From Ambrosia x helenae (lineage: Eukaryota > Streptophyta > Magnoliopsida > Asterales > Asteraceae): DNA of 64,000 bases. The stretch's first letter is position 1, and every line of letters begins with the position of its first letter. Below, one piece after another: positions 41,910-52,807 of the stretch. The position numbers and the translations under genes were made by a program. The notes below the pieces were generated by a model. The model had not been told where the DNA came from. It did not search any database and worked only from the letters and a program-made list of their open reading frames with translations. The stretch covers positions 77,116,620-77,180,619 of the forward strand of contig CM061224.1 of NCBI GenBank assembly GCA_030844895.1. The letters run 5' to 3'.

Positions 41910-42190
41910 CAGGGGTCGAACGAGAGAATTCGGTCGAAAGTAGGAGTCTATTAGGTCGAAAGAGTGTTTTTTTTGGTCGAAAGAGTGATTTTAGTGGTCG
42001 AAAGTGAACTTTGATTGCTTATATTTTTCATTCGTACTACTGTGTCTCATTCGTATAATCGTTCGGTCGAAGGAGAAAAGTAGAACGGTCGAAGGAAGAC
42101 TAAAGCGGTCGAAGGAGATTTGATATTTGTTTTCCACATTCGTATCAGATTATTCGGTCGAAAGAGAAGATTTTTTTCTCATTCGCACCT
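41910..42190 (+). repeat. array of GGTCGAA(A/G) direct repeats in the gag leader
   Basis: Nine GGTCGAA words lie between 41912 and 42165, mostly followed by AG or GGAG, with opposite-strand ATTCGTA/ATTCGCA words interspersed. The array sits about 85 bp before the gag ATG. It shares the TTCG/CGAA core of the promoter palindromes, but the units are mainly direct, not inverted. Confidence 0.6.
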
Positions 42191-42273
42191 CCGTTCATAC
42201 GAAGGAGTATTCTGTTTTTGAAAAAATTTTAATCGTTTCGTGTTTGTTTGTTTGATTGTTTGCAGGATACAAT

Positions 42274-45200
42274 ATGGAACTTTCCAACAACCCCTAGACC
42301 AACTCAAGCACCACAACAACAACAGATTCAAGATCCGTGGACAGTAGCGGCACAAAAGACTAGTCAACCATCACAGCCGATCAATTATATGGCTATGACT
42401 AGTTCGGCACCACAACAAGTTGTTCAATCAGTACCACAACTGATTGATAACTATTGGGGAGTCGCAGCAGCAGCAGTCCATTCCCAGACGACCAACGCTA
42501 TTTCTACTCTTATTCTTGATCTATCTTCTGGAAGCGGCAATCGTCCACCGAAGTTAATGGACATGAAGGAGTATAACACTTGGAAGACGAAGTTTAAGAT
42601 TCACGTTGAGGGACAAGGACTTGAAGGAGCAGAAGCATGGCAAATGATTGTGAAGGGTTACGTTGCTCCTATTCTAGAGAATACTGGAGAACCAATCCCT
42701 TTGGAGAATTTGGCGGATGACGAGAAGAAAAGGTTTGCTATAGAGAAGAAAGCATTTTCTCAGCTATCTCAGGCGATCAACACTGATCTATTACATCAGT
42801 TTGGTTCGTGCACTACATCCAAACAACTTTGGGATGTGCTGAGAAATCGTCATGATGGAAATGAGAAGACCAGGAAGCTTAGGATGGAGGAGCTTCGAAA
42901 GGAGTTTGAAAACTTCAGTTATATGGGTAATGAGACCCTAAAAGAGTTGGTTCCAAGGTACTGCCATTTGCTCACTGAATTGTCGAGCTATGAAATCAGC
43001 ATTCCAATGACGGAATTAGTTGATAAATTTGCTGATGCATTACCACCCTATTGGAATCAACACATTGAAGTGTTAAAGGAGAAGGATGCTTACCAGTATT
43101 GGACCATTAATGAGTTCATCCAAAAGCTGGAAAACAAAGAGATGGAGGAAAAGAGAAAAGCTAAGAGAGCTCAGATTCCACAGAATCCTGATTTATATGT
43201 GAGTGGAACATCTAACTCTCTTTCTGCTTCAAGCACCACATCTACTGTTGCACCTCACATAGCATGTGTGTCTAACATTGTTGAACCAACAAAAGCACCC
43301 ATTAACTACCTTGCTCAAACTTCATCTTACACACCATCATACACACAACAACCATATCAAACACAAAACTTTATTCCACCATTTTCACCATTACAACAAG
43401 CTGCATGCTATACTTCAAGTCAACAGCAACAACAACAACAATATACTCAAGTGAACCAGATGCAGATTACTCAAGCACAATCAAGTCAAAACCCGATTGT
43501 GTTAGAGACATCAAACCTTAACAATGTGACTGTTGAAATTGCTCAACAGCATGTTGCTCTAGTATCTGCCATGGTTGCTTCTTACAACGGTTTGGTAGCG
43601 AGTCAAATTGGTAACAATAATCTTACCAATGAGGACTATGCTCAAATCGATAAAGAGGAAATGGAGTTGATGGACATTCAGTGGGCTTTTGCAAGCATTA
43701 TGAGGAGAGCCACTGATTTCATTCAGAAGACAGGCAGGACTGATCTCTCAACCTCTCCCAATACCACATATGGATTCAACAAAGCAAAGGTTACTTGCTT
43801 TAACTGTGGTGAAAAGGGACATTTTAAAAGGGAGTGCACACAACCAGCACAACAAGGTAACCGAAATCCTTTCAATTCTACATACCAAAACCGTCAAAAC
43901 CAAAATCAGAATCAAGTGTCTTACAATAATCCCAACATCTCAAGCTTTCAATCACAAAACCAAAACACTTATCAGAACCGTCAACAAAACAACAACACCA
44001 GACAATCCACAACTCAAAATCAACCTCAACAAAACCCAAATCGAACTATTGTTCCTATCTCTACACCTAACACACAAAATCAAAACCAAACTGATACTCA
44101 AAACCAAGCACTTGTCATCCAAAAGGATGAAGGTTTTGACTGGACTGGTATGCAATTAGGGGTAGAGGAAATCACTGCTGGGAATGTTGCGTGTGTGGCA
44201 CAGCAGATGAAGTTGGATGAGAATGAGGAAGTTGAAGAAGAGGTTGTGATTGAAAAGGTGTCAGAATTGAAGATTGAAGAAGTGAATGATGATGTGATTG
44301 CTAAAGGTGAAGACAAGAGATCGGGGATGATTCTTGATTCTGTCACCGATGTTGGAGATCAATATGACTCAGCTTACTCGGATATGGAGAGCGAATCTGA
44401 TTCAGAGACTAGTGTGAATTCACTAGATGATGATATTGACCAACTGCTAGCTGAAGCTGACTTCCTGATGACTCGCAAGTCATGTATGGTGGATGATGCA
44501 TGCATCAAGATTGACTACTCCAAATTTTTTGCAGGAAAGGAAGCTCACTTTGCTCTAATGGCCATGACAGAACCTCCTAAGCCGGTAAGTTCTGAAACTC
44601 AATCTTGTGTTAAATGTGAAAAGTGTGCTGATTTTGAAAAACTGATTGATGAAAATAAGCTTCTCAAGGTTCAACTTGAGAGTGCAAAACTCAACTGTCA
44701 GATTTATCAAAAGGACTTAAAAGATTTCAACAAAGTTCTTGATGGTTATAAAAAGGGTGTGTCAGAATTGAAAAAGACATTATCTATTAAACAACTTGCC
44801 CTTAATAATTACATCAATGAAATGGAAAACACTAAATTAGAAATGGCAACCATCAAGTGCTTTGCGGAAAAAGTTAACAAGAAACTAGAAAGTTACAAGC
44901 ACATTGCATACGTAGTTGATCATATCATTGAAGAACCCTCCCAGACGAATAGTGCAAACTATAAGTCAGTTCCATCTCCGGTGTTGTTTGAGAATCACAC
45001 TTTACATGCAATACCACCGGAGACTTTAATTCATCCTGATCTCACACCAGAAAATGAGCCTAACACTTCCAGTGTCGGGGATCCATATTCTGATGTGAGA
45101 CCAGTATTGGGAAATAGTGAGGGTGTGTTCGCTACTGCTGATTCAGATGAAGAAGATGAATCATCTGAGACGGTTGAAAGTGATAGTGATATCCCTGATG

Positions 45201-46459
45201 AAAATTATATAATCACTACTGAGCCAGTCTCACCGTCTCAGATAATTCATCCAATGGCAAATGCTCATCGCAAACATGAGGGTAAGAAAAATGATAAGTT
45301 TGTTGGTAAAAGTTTTGAAAAGGAAAAGGTTAAAAAGGTTGAGAAAAACGTGAGAAAACCGGTTGAAAAGAAAGTTGAAATTAAAACTGAGAAAAATGTG
45401 GTAAAACCGGTTGAGAAGAAAAATGAATTAAAATCTGAGAAAAACAATGATGAGAGCAATGAAGTGTGTGATAAACCTGTCAAAATCTTCTATCGGATGC
45501 AAGGCTCCGATAAGATTTTATCTGATGATGAGTTTCCGATTAAGGTTGTCAATTCCACAAAAATCGAAAAGATCTGGCAGGAAAGTACGATTTGGTTCCC
45601 AAAATTTGAAAGGACCAACGACATTCCTCAAGAGATTTTAGACAAAATTTATTCGGAAAAAGAAGCAAAGGTCAATGTCACACAGTTTGTTTTGCCTGTG
45701 CATAAAGAAATTAGTTTTATTGAACCGACTTACTCGAAGGACCCAGCTCCTGAGAGTTTAAGGAAACAATGCATGGTCGATCGATATCCCATTGCTAGTT
45801 TTTCCAAGTCGCCGATCAAAGAAAACTACGAGGAATACCATGCGTGTTATAAGTGCGGGGAACGGGGACATTTACTTGCCGCCTGCCCGTACGTACGACA
45901 CAAAAGGCACGAGGTGGAAATGAGGCAATATCATGAGTATCCGGTTGATAATTATGGCTATCAACAGAGACGGCATTTTCCCCAACAACATTTTTATAAT
46001 CAAAACAATTTTTACAACAAGGGGGAAAATCGTCCGATGACGTATGATAAGCACAACCGGATGATCACTGATAAATCTGGTAAGAAACCTCAGATGAACT
46101 CAACTGCTGATACCAAAAAGGTCACTTCTAAACCTAATGGTAAACAATCAGTTGGACCTGTCTCTGTTAAATCAGAGAAGGTAACCAAGAAGGTTGCTTT
46201 TAAGGAAGAAGTAAAGAAACCGACTGAGACTTCAAAATCTCAGATTCGGATCTTGAAAAGATCTGAGCAATCTTGGTCATCTAAGGAATCTGAAGGAGCC
46301 TCTACTTCACAGAGCAAGAAGAATGAGAAAGAGAAAATTGTTAGTAAGGAGAAAGGGGTTGAAGTAACCCAAGTTGTTTGTGATTCAAAAGACTCTTTGA
46401 AACAACCTGTTCAAAGACCCAAGACCAAACAGGCTTGGGTCCCCGAAAGAACTAATTGA
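42274..46459 (+). pseudogene. gag of nested SIRE element (large, two zinc knuckles), start frameshifted
   Basis: The likely start ATG at 42274 (MELSNNP) is out of frame with the rest because of one extra base near 42294. The main open frame then runs about 1390 codons. It has a Gln/Pro-rich head, a UBN2/gag core (KEYNTWKTKFKIHVEGQGLE ... AWQMIVKGY ... KQLWDVLRNRHDGNEKTRKL), and a first CCHC knuckle CFNCGEKGHFKREC (43796 on). An Asn/Gln-rich linker, an acidic segment, a long coiled coil (DENKLLKVQLESAKLNCQ on), Lys-rich repeats and a second knuckle CYKCGERGHLLAAC (45845 on) follow. It ends WVPERTN plus TGA, in frame with pol. A splice-acceptor-like TTGTTTGCAG lies 8 bp before the ATG. Very large gags of this kind fit SIRE. 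Confidence 0.85.
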
Positions 46460-49400
46460 TCTACTTTAAATGTGCAGGGAGCTCCAGCTGGCCCTGTTAG
46501 CAGTCTATGGATTGTTGACAGTGGAGCTTCTGGTCACATGACAGGGGACCTCGCGCTACTCTTTGACATCAAAAACATTAACGGAGGTTATGTGGCATTT
46601 GCTGGAAATAAGGGAGGCTACATTACTATGGAGGGTAGTGTGAGCAATGGGGTCGTAACATTTGAGCGGATTTCTTATGTGAAACAAATAGACTATAATT
46701 TGCTCAGTGTTAGTCAGATTTGTGATAAACAATTTTCAGTGTATTTTGATGACAAATCCTGTTATATCTTGAAACCTGGGTTTGAGTTACCAAAAGAGTG
46801 GGTGATGCTGAAGGCACCGAGAGTTAACAACTTGTATATTCTCGACATGTCTAAAGCAATGACCACCCATGGCCAAGTCACGTGTTTCCTCTCCAAGGCT
46901 ACAGAAAAAGAATCCATTATGTGGCATAGGAGAATGGGACACATCCATTTGAGAAAGATGAATCAGCTTGTGAAGAATGAACTTGTCACGGGAGTTAATG
47001 TCAAACACTTCCATCTGAATGACAAGTGTATCAGTTGCAAGAAGGGCAAGCAGCACAAACAATCCCATAGACCAAAGAAAGTTAATTCTGTTGAGCTGCC
47101 ACTTGAACGTTTGCATATGGATTTATTCGGTCCAGTCAGACGTAAAAGTCATGCCGGAGAGTTATACTGTCTTGTGGTGACTGATGATTATTCTAGATTT
47201 TCATGGGTAATGTGTTTGCATCAGAAAAGCGACACTTTTGACAACTTGAAGGTTCTGTTTACACGTCTGGAGAATTTATATGGTCTGAAGATCAAAAGAA
47301 TCCGGAGTGACAATGGGACGGAGTTTAAAAATGCTCAGATGGAGGATCTTTGTGCAAACAAAGGAATTCATCATGAATATAGTGCTCCGTACACACCCCA
47401 GCAGAACGGTGTCACAGAGAGAAAGAACAGGACTCTTATAGAGCGGCGAGAACTATGCTTGCAGATTCAAATCTTCCAGTCATGTTCTGGAACGAAGCTA
47501 TTTACGCGGCATGCTATACTCTTAACCGTGTTTTGACAGTGAAGAAGTTTGGCAAGACGTCTTATGAGCTGTTGAACCGTCGCAAGCCGAATCTTGAGTA
47601 TCTAGAACCATTTGGTGCCCCATGTACAATGCTGAATCCTTCGGAAAAGTTTGCACCAAAGGCTGAAGAAGGTTATTTTGTTGGATATGCAACCCCATTA
47701 AAACGGGTATTCAACAAAAGAACTAGAAAAGTCGAGGAGTGGGCTAATGTCGAAGTTCAAAGATATACACAAAATGTACAGGGTGGAGGACCAGATTGGA
47801 TGTTTGATTACAGAGATTTCTTTGAATCATTCAATCTAGATAGCATGGTTGAAGAAGCTGTACTTCGATTATACTACGAGGTCGAAAACGCTGTAACTTC
47901 ACCGTTAGTGCGTCCGATCACGGTAAACCCCCAAGCAGCTTCTAATGATGCCACTGCTCCTGTATTGGAAGAAGAGGTGTTCCAAGAAGCTTCTACATCG
48001 CTTAATTCATCCGAATCAGAATACGAAGATGATGATGCAACAAGTGAAGCTATTCTGGACAATGCTACAGTGCCACCACCAGTGAACCCATCTACTACTG
48101 ATGCTTGAACATCGAATGTGGGTAATGATCTGGATTCTACAGAGAATTTGACAACTCAGACGGGAGTACAAGTACCTGATTATCCGGAATCTCGGATACA
48201 TCGGATACACCCGCTTGAACAAGTTATTGGTGATCCTGGTAGCAGTGTGATGACAAGAGGACAGCTGAAGAATGCTCAAGCACCAGAAAACATTGGCAAT
48301 CTTGCTTTATATGCCAAAATTCAGAAATCTGGTTTTCAGAATGACTGGTCATTTGCTTGTTATGTTTCGCAGGTCGAGCCGCGGACATACAAGGATGCTC
48401 TTTTGGATGACGCCTTGGTGGAAGCAATGCAGGAAGAGTTATTACAATTCCAGAAACTTGGTGTATGGACCCTGACTGATTTACCTCCTGGAAGGAAGAA
48501 GATAGGCACTAAATGGGTGTTTAAGTGCAAGAAAGATGATAGAGGAGTCATTGTGCGAAACAAAGCTCGTTTGGTGGTTCAAGGTTTCCATCAGGTTGAA
48601 GGAATCGATTATAATGAAATCTATGCACCGGTTGCACGCTTAGAGGCTATTCGCATGTTTCTAGCGTTTGCATCATGGAAAAAGTTTAAGGTGTATCAGA
48701 TGGATGTAAAGAGCGCTTTTCTTTATGGTGTGGTCAAAGAGGAAGTTTACGTTGGTCAACCACCGGGCTTTGAAGACCCAATCCACCGGGATAAGGTTTA
48801 CGTTTTAAACAAAGCACTGTATGGTTTGCACCAAGCTCCGAGGCAATGGTATGAGGAGCTGAGCACGTATCTTCTCTCGAAAGGATTCAAACGTGGATTG
48901 GTTGACTGCACCCTGTTTACGAAAAGATCAGGAGATGACTTGCTTCTAGTACAAATTTATGTTGATGACATTATTTTCGGGTCTACTAACGAACTTCTGT
49001 GCAGGGAATTTGAACAAGTTATGCAGGAGAAGTTCGAGATGAGCGCTATGGGGGAAATGCAGTTTTTCCTCGGCTTGCAGGTGGAGCAAAGACCAACGGG
49101 GATCTTTATTCACCAAACCAAATACGTATCTGAAGTCTTGAGCCGGTTCCAGATGAACGATTCCAAGCCGATGGATACCCCGATACATCCTAATCACGGG
49201 ATTGGAGTTGACCTTAAGGGGGAGCTGACAAATCCATTTACATTCAGAGCAATCATCGGATCTCTGATGTACCTAACAGCGTCTAGGCCTGATATAATGT
49301 TCGCGACATGTCTTTGTGCTCGTTATCAATCGAAGCCGAAACAAAGTCATTTAGCAGCCGTGAAGCGTATCCTTAGATATCTGAAGGGTTATCCATCAAA

Positions 49401-49905
49401 AGGACTATGGTACCCTCATGATGATAATTTTGACCTAATCGCTTTTAGTGATGCAGATTGGGGCGGCTGTGACAAAGACAGCAAATCCACAACGGCTGGA
49501 TGTCAGTTTATGTGGAGCAGGCTCGTGACCTGGCAATGCAAGAAACAAACTGTAGTTGCACTATCCACATGTGAAGCAGAATACGTTTCAGCATCGAGCT
49601 GCTGCTCACAGGTTCTTTTGATCCAACAACAGATGGTGGATTACGGTTTGCAATTTCTTAAAACCCCTATTTACTGTGATAATGAGGCCGCAATCGCATT
49701 AACAAAAGACTTAGTAAATCACTCAAAGGCTAAACATATCCGGATTAAATATCATTTTATCCGTGATTGTTATGCTAAAGAGTTGATCGATATGGTCAAA
49801 ATCCACACTGATTACCAATGCGCAGATCTTTTTACCAAAGCTTTTGACAAATCTAGATTTGATTATCTTTTAAAAGCTAATGGTATTAAAGAAAAACAGG
49901 ACTGA
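46460..49905 (+). pseudogene. pol of nested SIRE element: protease, integrase, RT, RNase H
   Basis: In frame after the gag TGA: protease LWIVDSGASGHMTGD (about 46507). Integrase follows with the HHCC finger (HRRMGHIHLRKMNQL ... CISCKKGKQHKQSH), catalytic residues in LHMDLFGPV, IRSDNGTEF and PQQNGVTERKNR. A one-base loss near 47443 shifts the frame, restored as TMLADSNLPVMFWNEA to a TGA at 48106-48108, again in frame with the next part. RT (48388-49250) shows GTKWVFKCKKDDRGVIVRNK, QMDVKSAFLYG and YVDDIIFGS (48958 on). RNase H has FSDADWGGC, TCEAEYVSA and HIRIKYHFIRD, ending at 49905. Three lesions in about 3.4 kb; the catalytic residues are all visible. Confidence 0.92.
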
Positions 49906-51289
49906 TCACAACCTCAGTCTATCACTTTTTAGTTTAAATTTTTACTGCTTTTCAGAAAAATTTCGAAAATCCAAAAACATTGAAAAATTTTAAAATCCAT
50001 AAAAATTAGAAAATTTCTTTGCTGACTGCTATATCTTCTTCCCTTAGATTAATGCCGTCAGATTTCTGTGAACAAACGATATCTGGGCAGTCACATATTT
50101 GAAATGCTCCAGCTTATCCTTGGGAACAGTAAATTCGAAAATCTATAAAAAATCAGAAAATTCTAAAATGATTTCCTGGAGTATAAACGGAAATGATAGT
50201 ACATCAGTGGGGATCTGACACATTCTAAATAATGTAATGCTATATAGGGCATGTGTCTGAGTCTGTCCGATGTGCTGATAGGCTTCGTAGACCTATTACT
50301 GCGTGCCTGATACATACATATCTAACGATTTGTTGTGTGGATGAACTCCTCATGGGCATATGGTCTTAGTACCGTAATTTCGTTTGATAGGGTATTTGTA
50401 CAAAACTCGGAGGTTTAGGGTCGTTATGTTATTAGTTGTCTGGGGATAGCCTCTCTGATCTTCTGCTGTAAGTCATTACGGACCTAGATCAGACAGGGTG
50501 TCTTTATAAAAGAGCTATATGCCAAATCCTAAAGTTACCGAATTGAGGAACTTTCCATGTTATATGATAATCAAAGATTATCTATTACATCGTATTGATC
50601 ATTGATGCAAATCATGATTAATATCAGTACTCAACCTGGTATAGTGCATATGTTACTCTGCTGCATTAATTTGCTGACCTGTATACCTCTATGCATTATA
50701 TCTTGTACAATTACAGACAACGAAAGCATAATCACGCTTTACAATGAGTCTTTGTGCATTTACTTCTTGATACGGGAGTATGTCGTGTGCGTGGGAACCA
50801 CAGACAATTGAGTTTATACTATAAATATCAGTATCAGTATAAAGCACTGCACAAAAGTCTGCATGTGAGTTTATGTGGATCACAATATCAGCAATTGCCA
50901 GATCACACATTGTCTTTGATGATAATAATTTCAAAAAGATCAACGGTGTGATCAGATTTCTCATAAACTGATATGATCCCTTTACCGGAATCACAAAAAC
51001 ATTTACAGTTTTTCATTTACATTTCTGCATTTTATTTTCTCGTCAAAAATTACAAAACTCAAAAAGATTTTAGGTGTGTTTTAGCATAAACTTTAGAAAA
51101 TCCAAAAAGATTTTCCTTTTTCATCTTATTTTTGATAACTGATGGTGGTTGATGTCGATTTTCTAAAACCTGGTACACCAATTGAGTTTTGTGATCTTTA
51201 AAATGTGAAAATATGATGATTGGATGCTTAAAAGTTGAGAAATAATTGAACTGGGATTCGTTTTTGAGATTTGGAAAATTTTCAAAAAT
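49906..51289. other. non-coding spacer between pol and the internal promoter
   Basis: No convincing frame over 1.4 kb. It holds A+T-rich words related to AAAATTTCGAAAATCCAAAAA near 49960, 50140 and 51090. Long untranslated stretches after pol are usual in SIRE-type elements. Confidence 0.5.
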
Positions 51290-51298
51290 TCCATTTTA

Positions 51299-51493
51299 CA
51301 TTCGCCCATTCGTTTGGTCGAATGAGGAATTTTTCCAGCTCTTTCGAATGAATTGGACGGGCGAAGGAGAGAGTTCTTGAACTGATGTTCATTCGAACCC
51401 TTTTGCCTCATTCGAACCCTTTCAGTAGGGTCGAAGGAGCCAAAAGCTTCTCCTTCGCATGAACAAAACGGGCGAAGGAGACTGTCAATATAA
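51299..51493 (+). promoter_or_regulatory. internal LTR-like promoter block ahead of the accessory ORF
   Basis: Palindromes at 51299-51324 (CATTCG/CGAATG) and 51450-51480 (CTCCTTCG/CGAAGGAG, loop with GAACAAAAC) precede a TATA-like ATATAAGG (51488 on). An imperfect palindrome lies at about 51410-51438. Spacing from the last palindrome to the TATA box matches the LTR (8 against 5 bp) and the loops are alike (GAACAAAGT in the LTR). About 770 bp downstream is the accessory ORF. This looks like a second, divergent copy of the LTR promoter, but transcription is untested. Confidence 0.5.
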
Positions 51494-51724
51494 GGCTTTC
51501 CAGCTCATTCGACCGTCACTTATTTTCTCTCAGATTTTTCATCTAAAGTCAACTTGTTGCTCGATCGTTTTATTTTATCTCATTGTGTTCGCATTCATCT
51601 ACTGATTCTTTTGCCTTTAATTTCACAGGTTAATATCATCATTTGAAGGATTAATCGGCGTTTTTTTCTGTCTCAAACTCTAGGATCTAAAAACTGTTCT
51701 ATGTTTGTTTTTAATTGCAATTGA

Positions 51725-52807
51725 TAGTTTAGGATCATTTTATGTGTGTTTTAGGGGGAGAAAATCCAACAAAATCGGGTTCATTAACATCAGATTGATG
51801 ATTTTGATTAAAACCCTTGTCGAACCCTATTTTTGATTAGAAAACACACATATAATGATCATGGGTTGAAAATTGTTAGTGTAAAAGCTTAATCGGCATT
51901 GTTAGGACATTGTGCAATCAAATGATCATGCTTAGAATTTGTTAATTTCAGTATTGAAATTTTGAATTTGAACAGTCACTTTCGCCCCTTGTCGTTTGGG
52001 CGAAGGAAGAAAAACTGGTTGAATGAACATTTAGAACTGGTCGAATGTATGAAAATGGTCGAATGAAAACTTTTTGTCAAAATTTTACATTCGAACCCCA
52101 AAAATTCCACATTCGAATCAAAATTTCACATTCGAACCTTATAAAAATCTCATTCGCACCCCGACTGGGCGAATGAGAATGTAATATCAAAATTTTCAAT
52201 TTTTGAAATTTTATGATTTCTAACATGTGTTTTTTGATTTGTTTTGCAGATTTTAAACATGTCCGAGCCAGAGAAAACTACCGAACAAGCAGGATCATCT
52301 TCACAACCTGCTAAGACGGTACCACCAAAGCAGCTAGATTTCGAGAACGCACACAACTGTTGTGCTTATCTGGGTGATGTCAAGAAGCACACTGAATTTG
52401 CTGATATCATAGAGTTTTTGAAGAGATGCAGAGTGATTGACGCGATTGCTACACCTACCGTCATTTACCGAGATATTATGCAGGAGTTTTGGTCAAACGC
52501 GAAGCTGGATTTTTGGAATTGTGAGTCATGTTTGACAAGCAAGGTTCAAGAACAGAGAATAATTGTTTGTGAACAAGATTTACGAGAGGCGTTGAACTTG
52601 CATGATGAAAAGACGGACCCTAAAGAGTTGGGATTCATGGAACAGCGTAAGTGTTTCTTGAGGATGAAATATAATGGACCTATCACCGATGGTTCACTAC
52701 ATAAAGGAAAACTGTGCCCTCAGTTTAAATATTTGGCACATGTTTTGATTCATGTATTTGGATCGGCTGCGGGTGGATATGACTTGATGAGGAAAAGCAT
52801 AAGCTCT
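51725..52807 (+). repeat. inverted-duplication arm (right)
   Basis: The sense-orientation counterpart of 40553-41633. It starts about 28 bp before a polypurine-like TTTTAGGGGGAGAAAA (51750-51765) and ends within the accessory ORF. It contains promoter-type palindromes at 51981-52004 (TTCGCCC/GGGCGAA) and 52149-52177 (CTCATTCG/CGAATGAG). Confidence 0.93.
52240..52250 (+). promoter_or_regulatory. candidate 3' splice site before the accessory ORF
   Basis: TGTTTTGCAG|ATTTTAAACATG is a good plant acceptor 9 bp before the ATG at 52259. A similar TTGTTTGCAG lies just before the gag ATG at 42274. A candidate donor after the internal promoter is CACAG|GTTAAT near 51630. This suggests spliced leaders but is inference only. 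Confidence 0.4.

Noticed and set aside
41910..42190. CRISPR-like array
   Set aside because: Short irregular repeats without constant spacers, in a plant retrotransposon leader.
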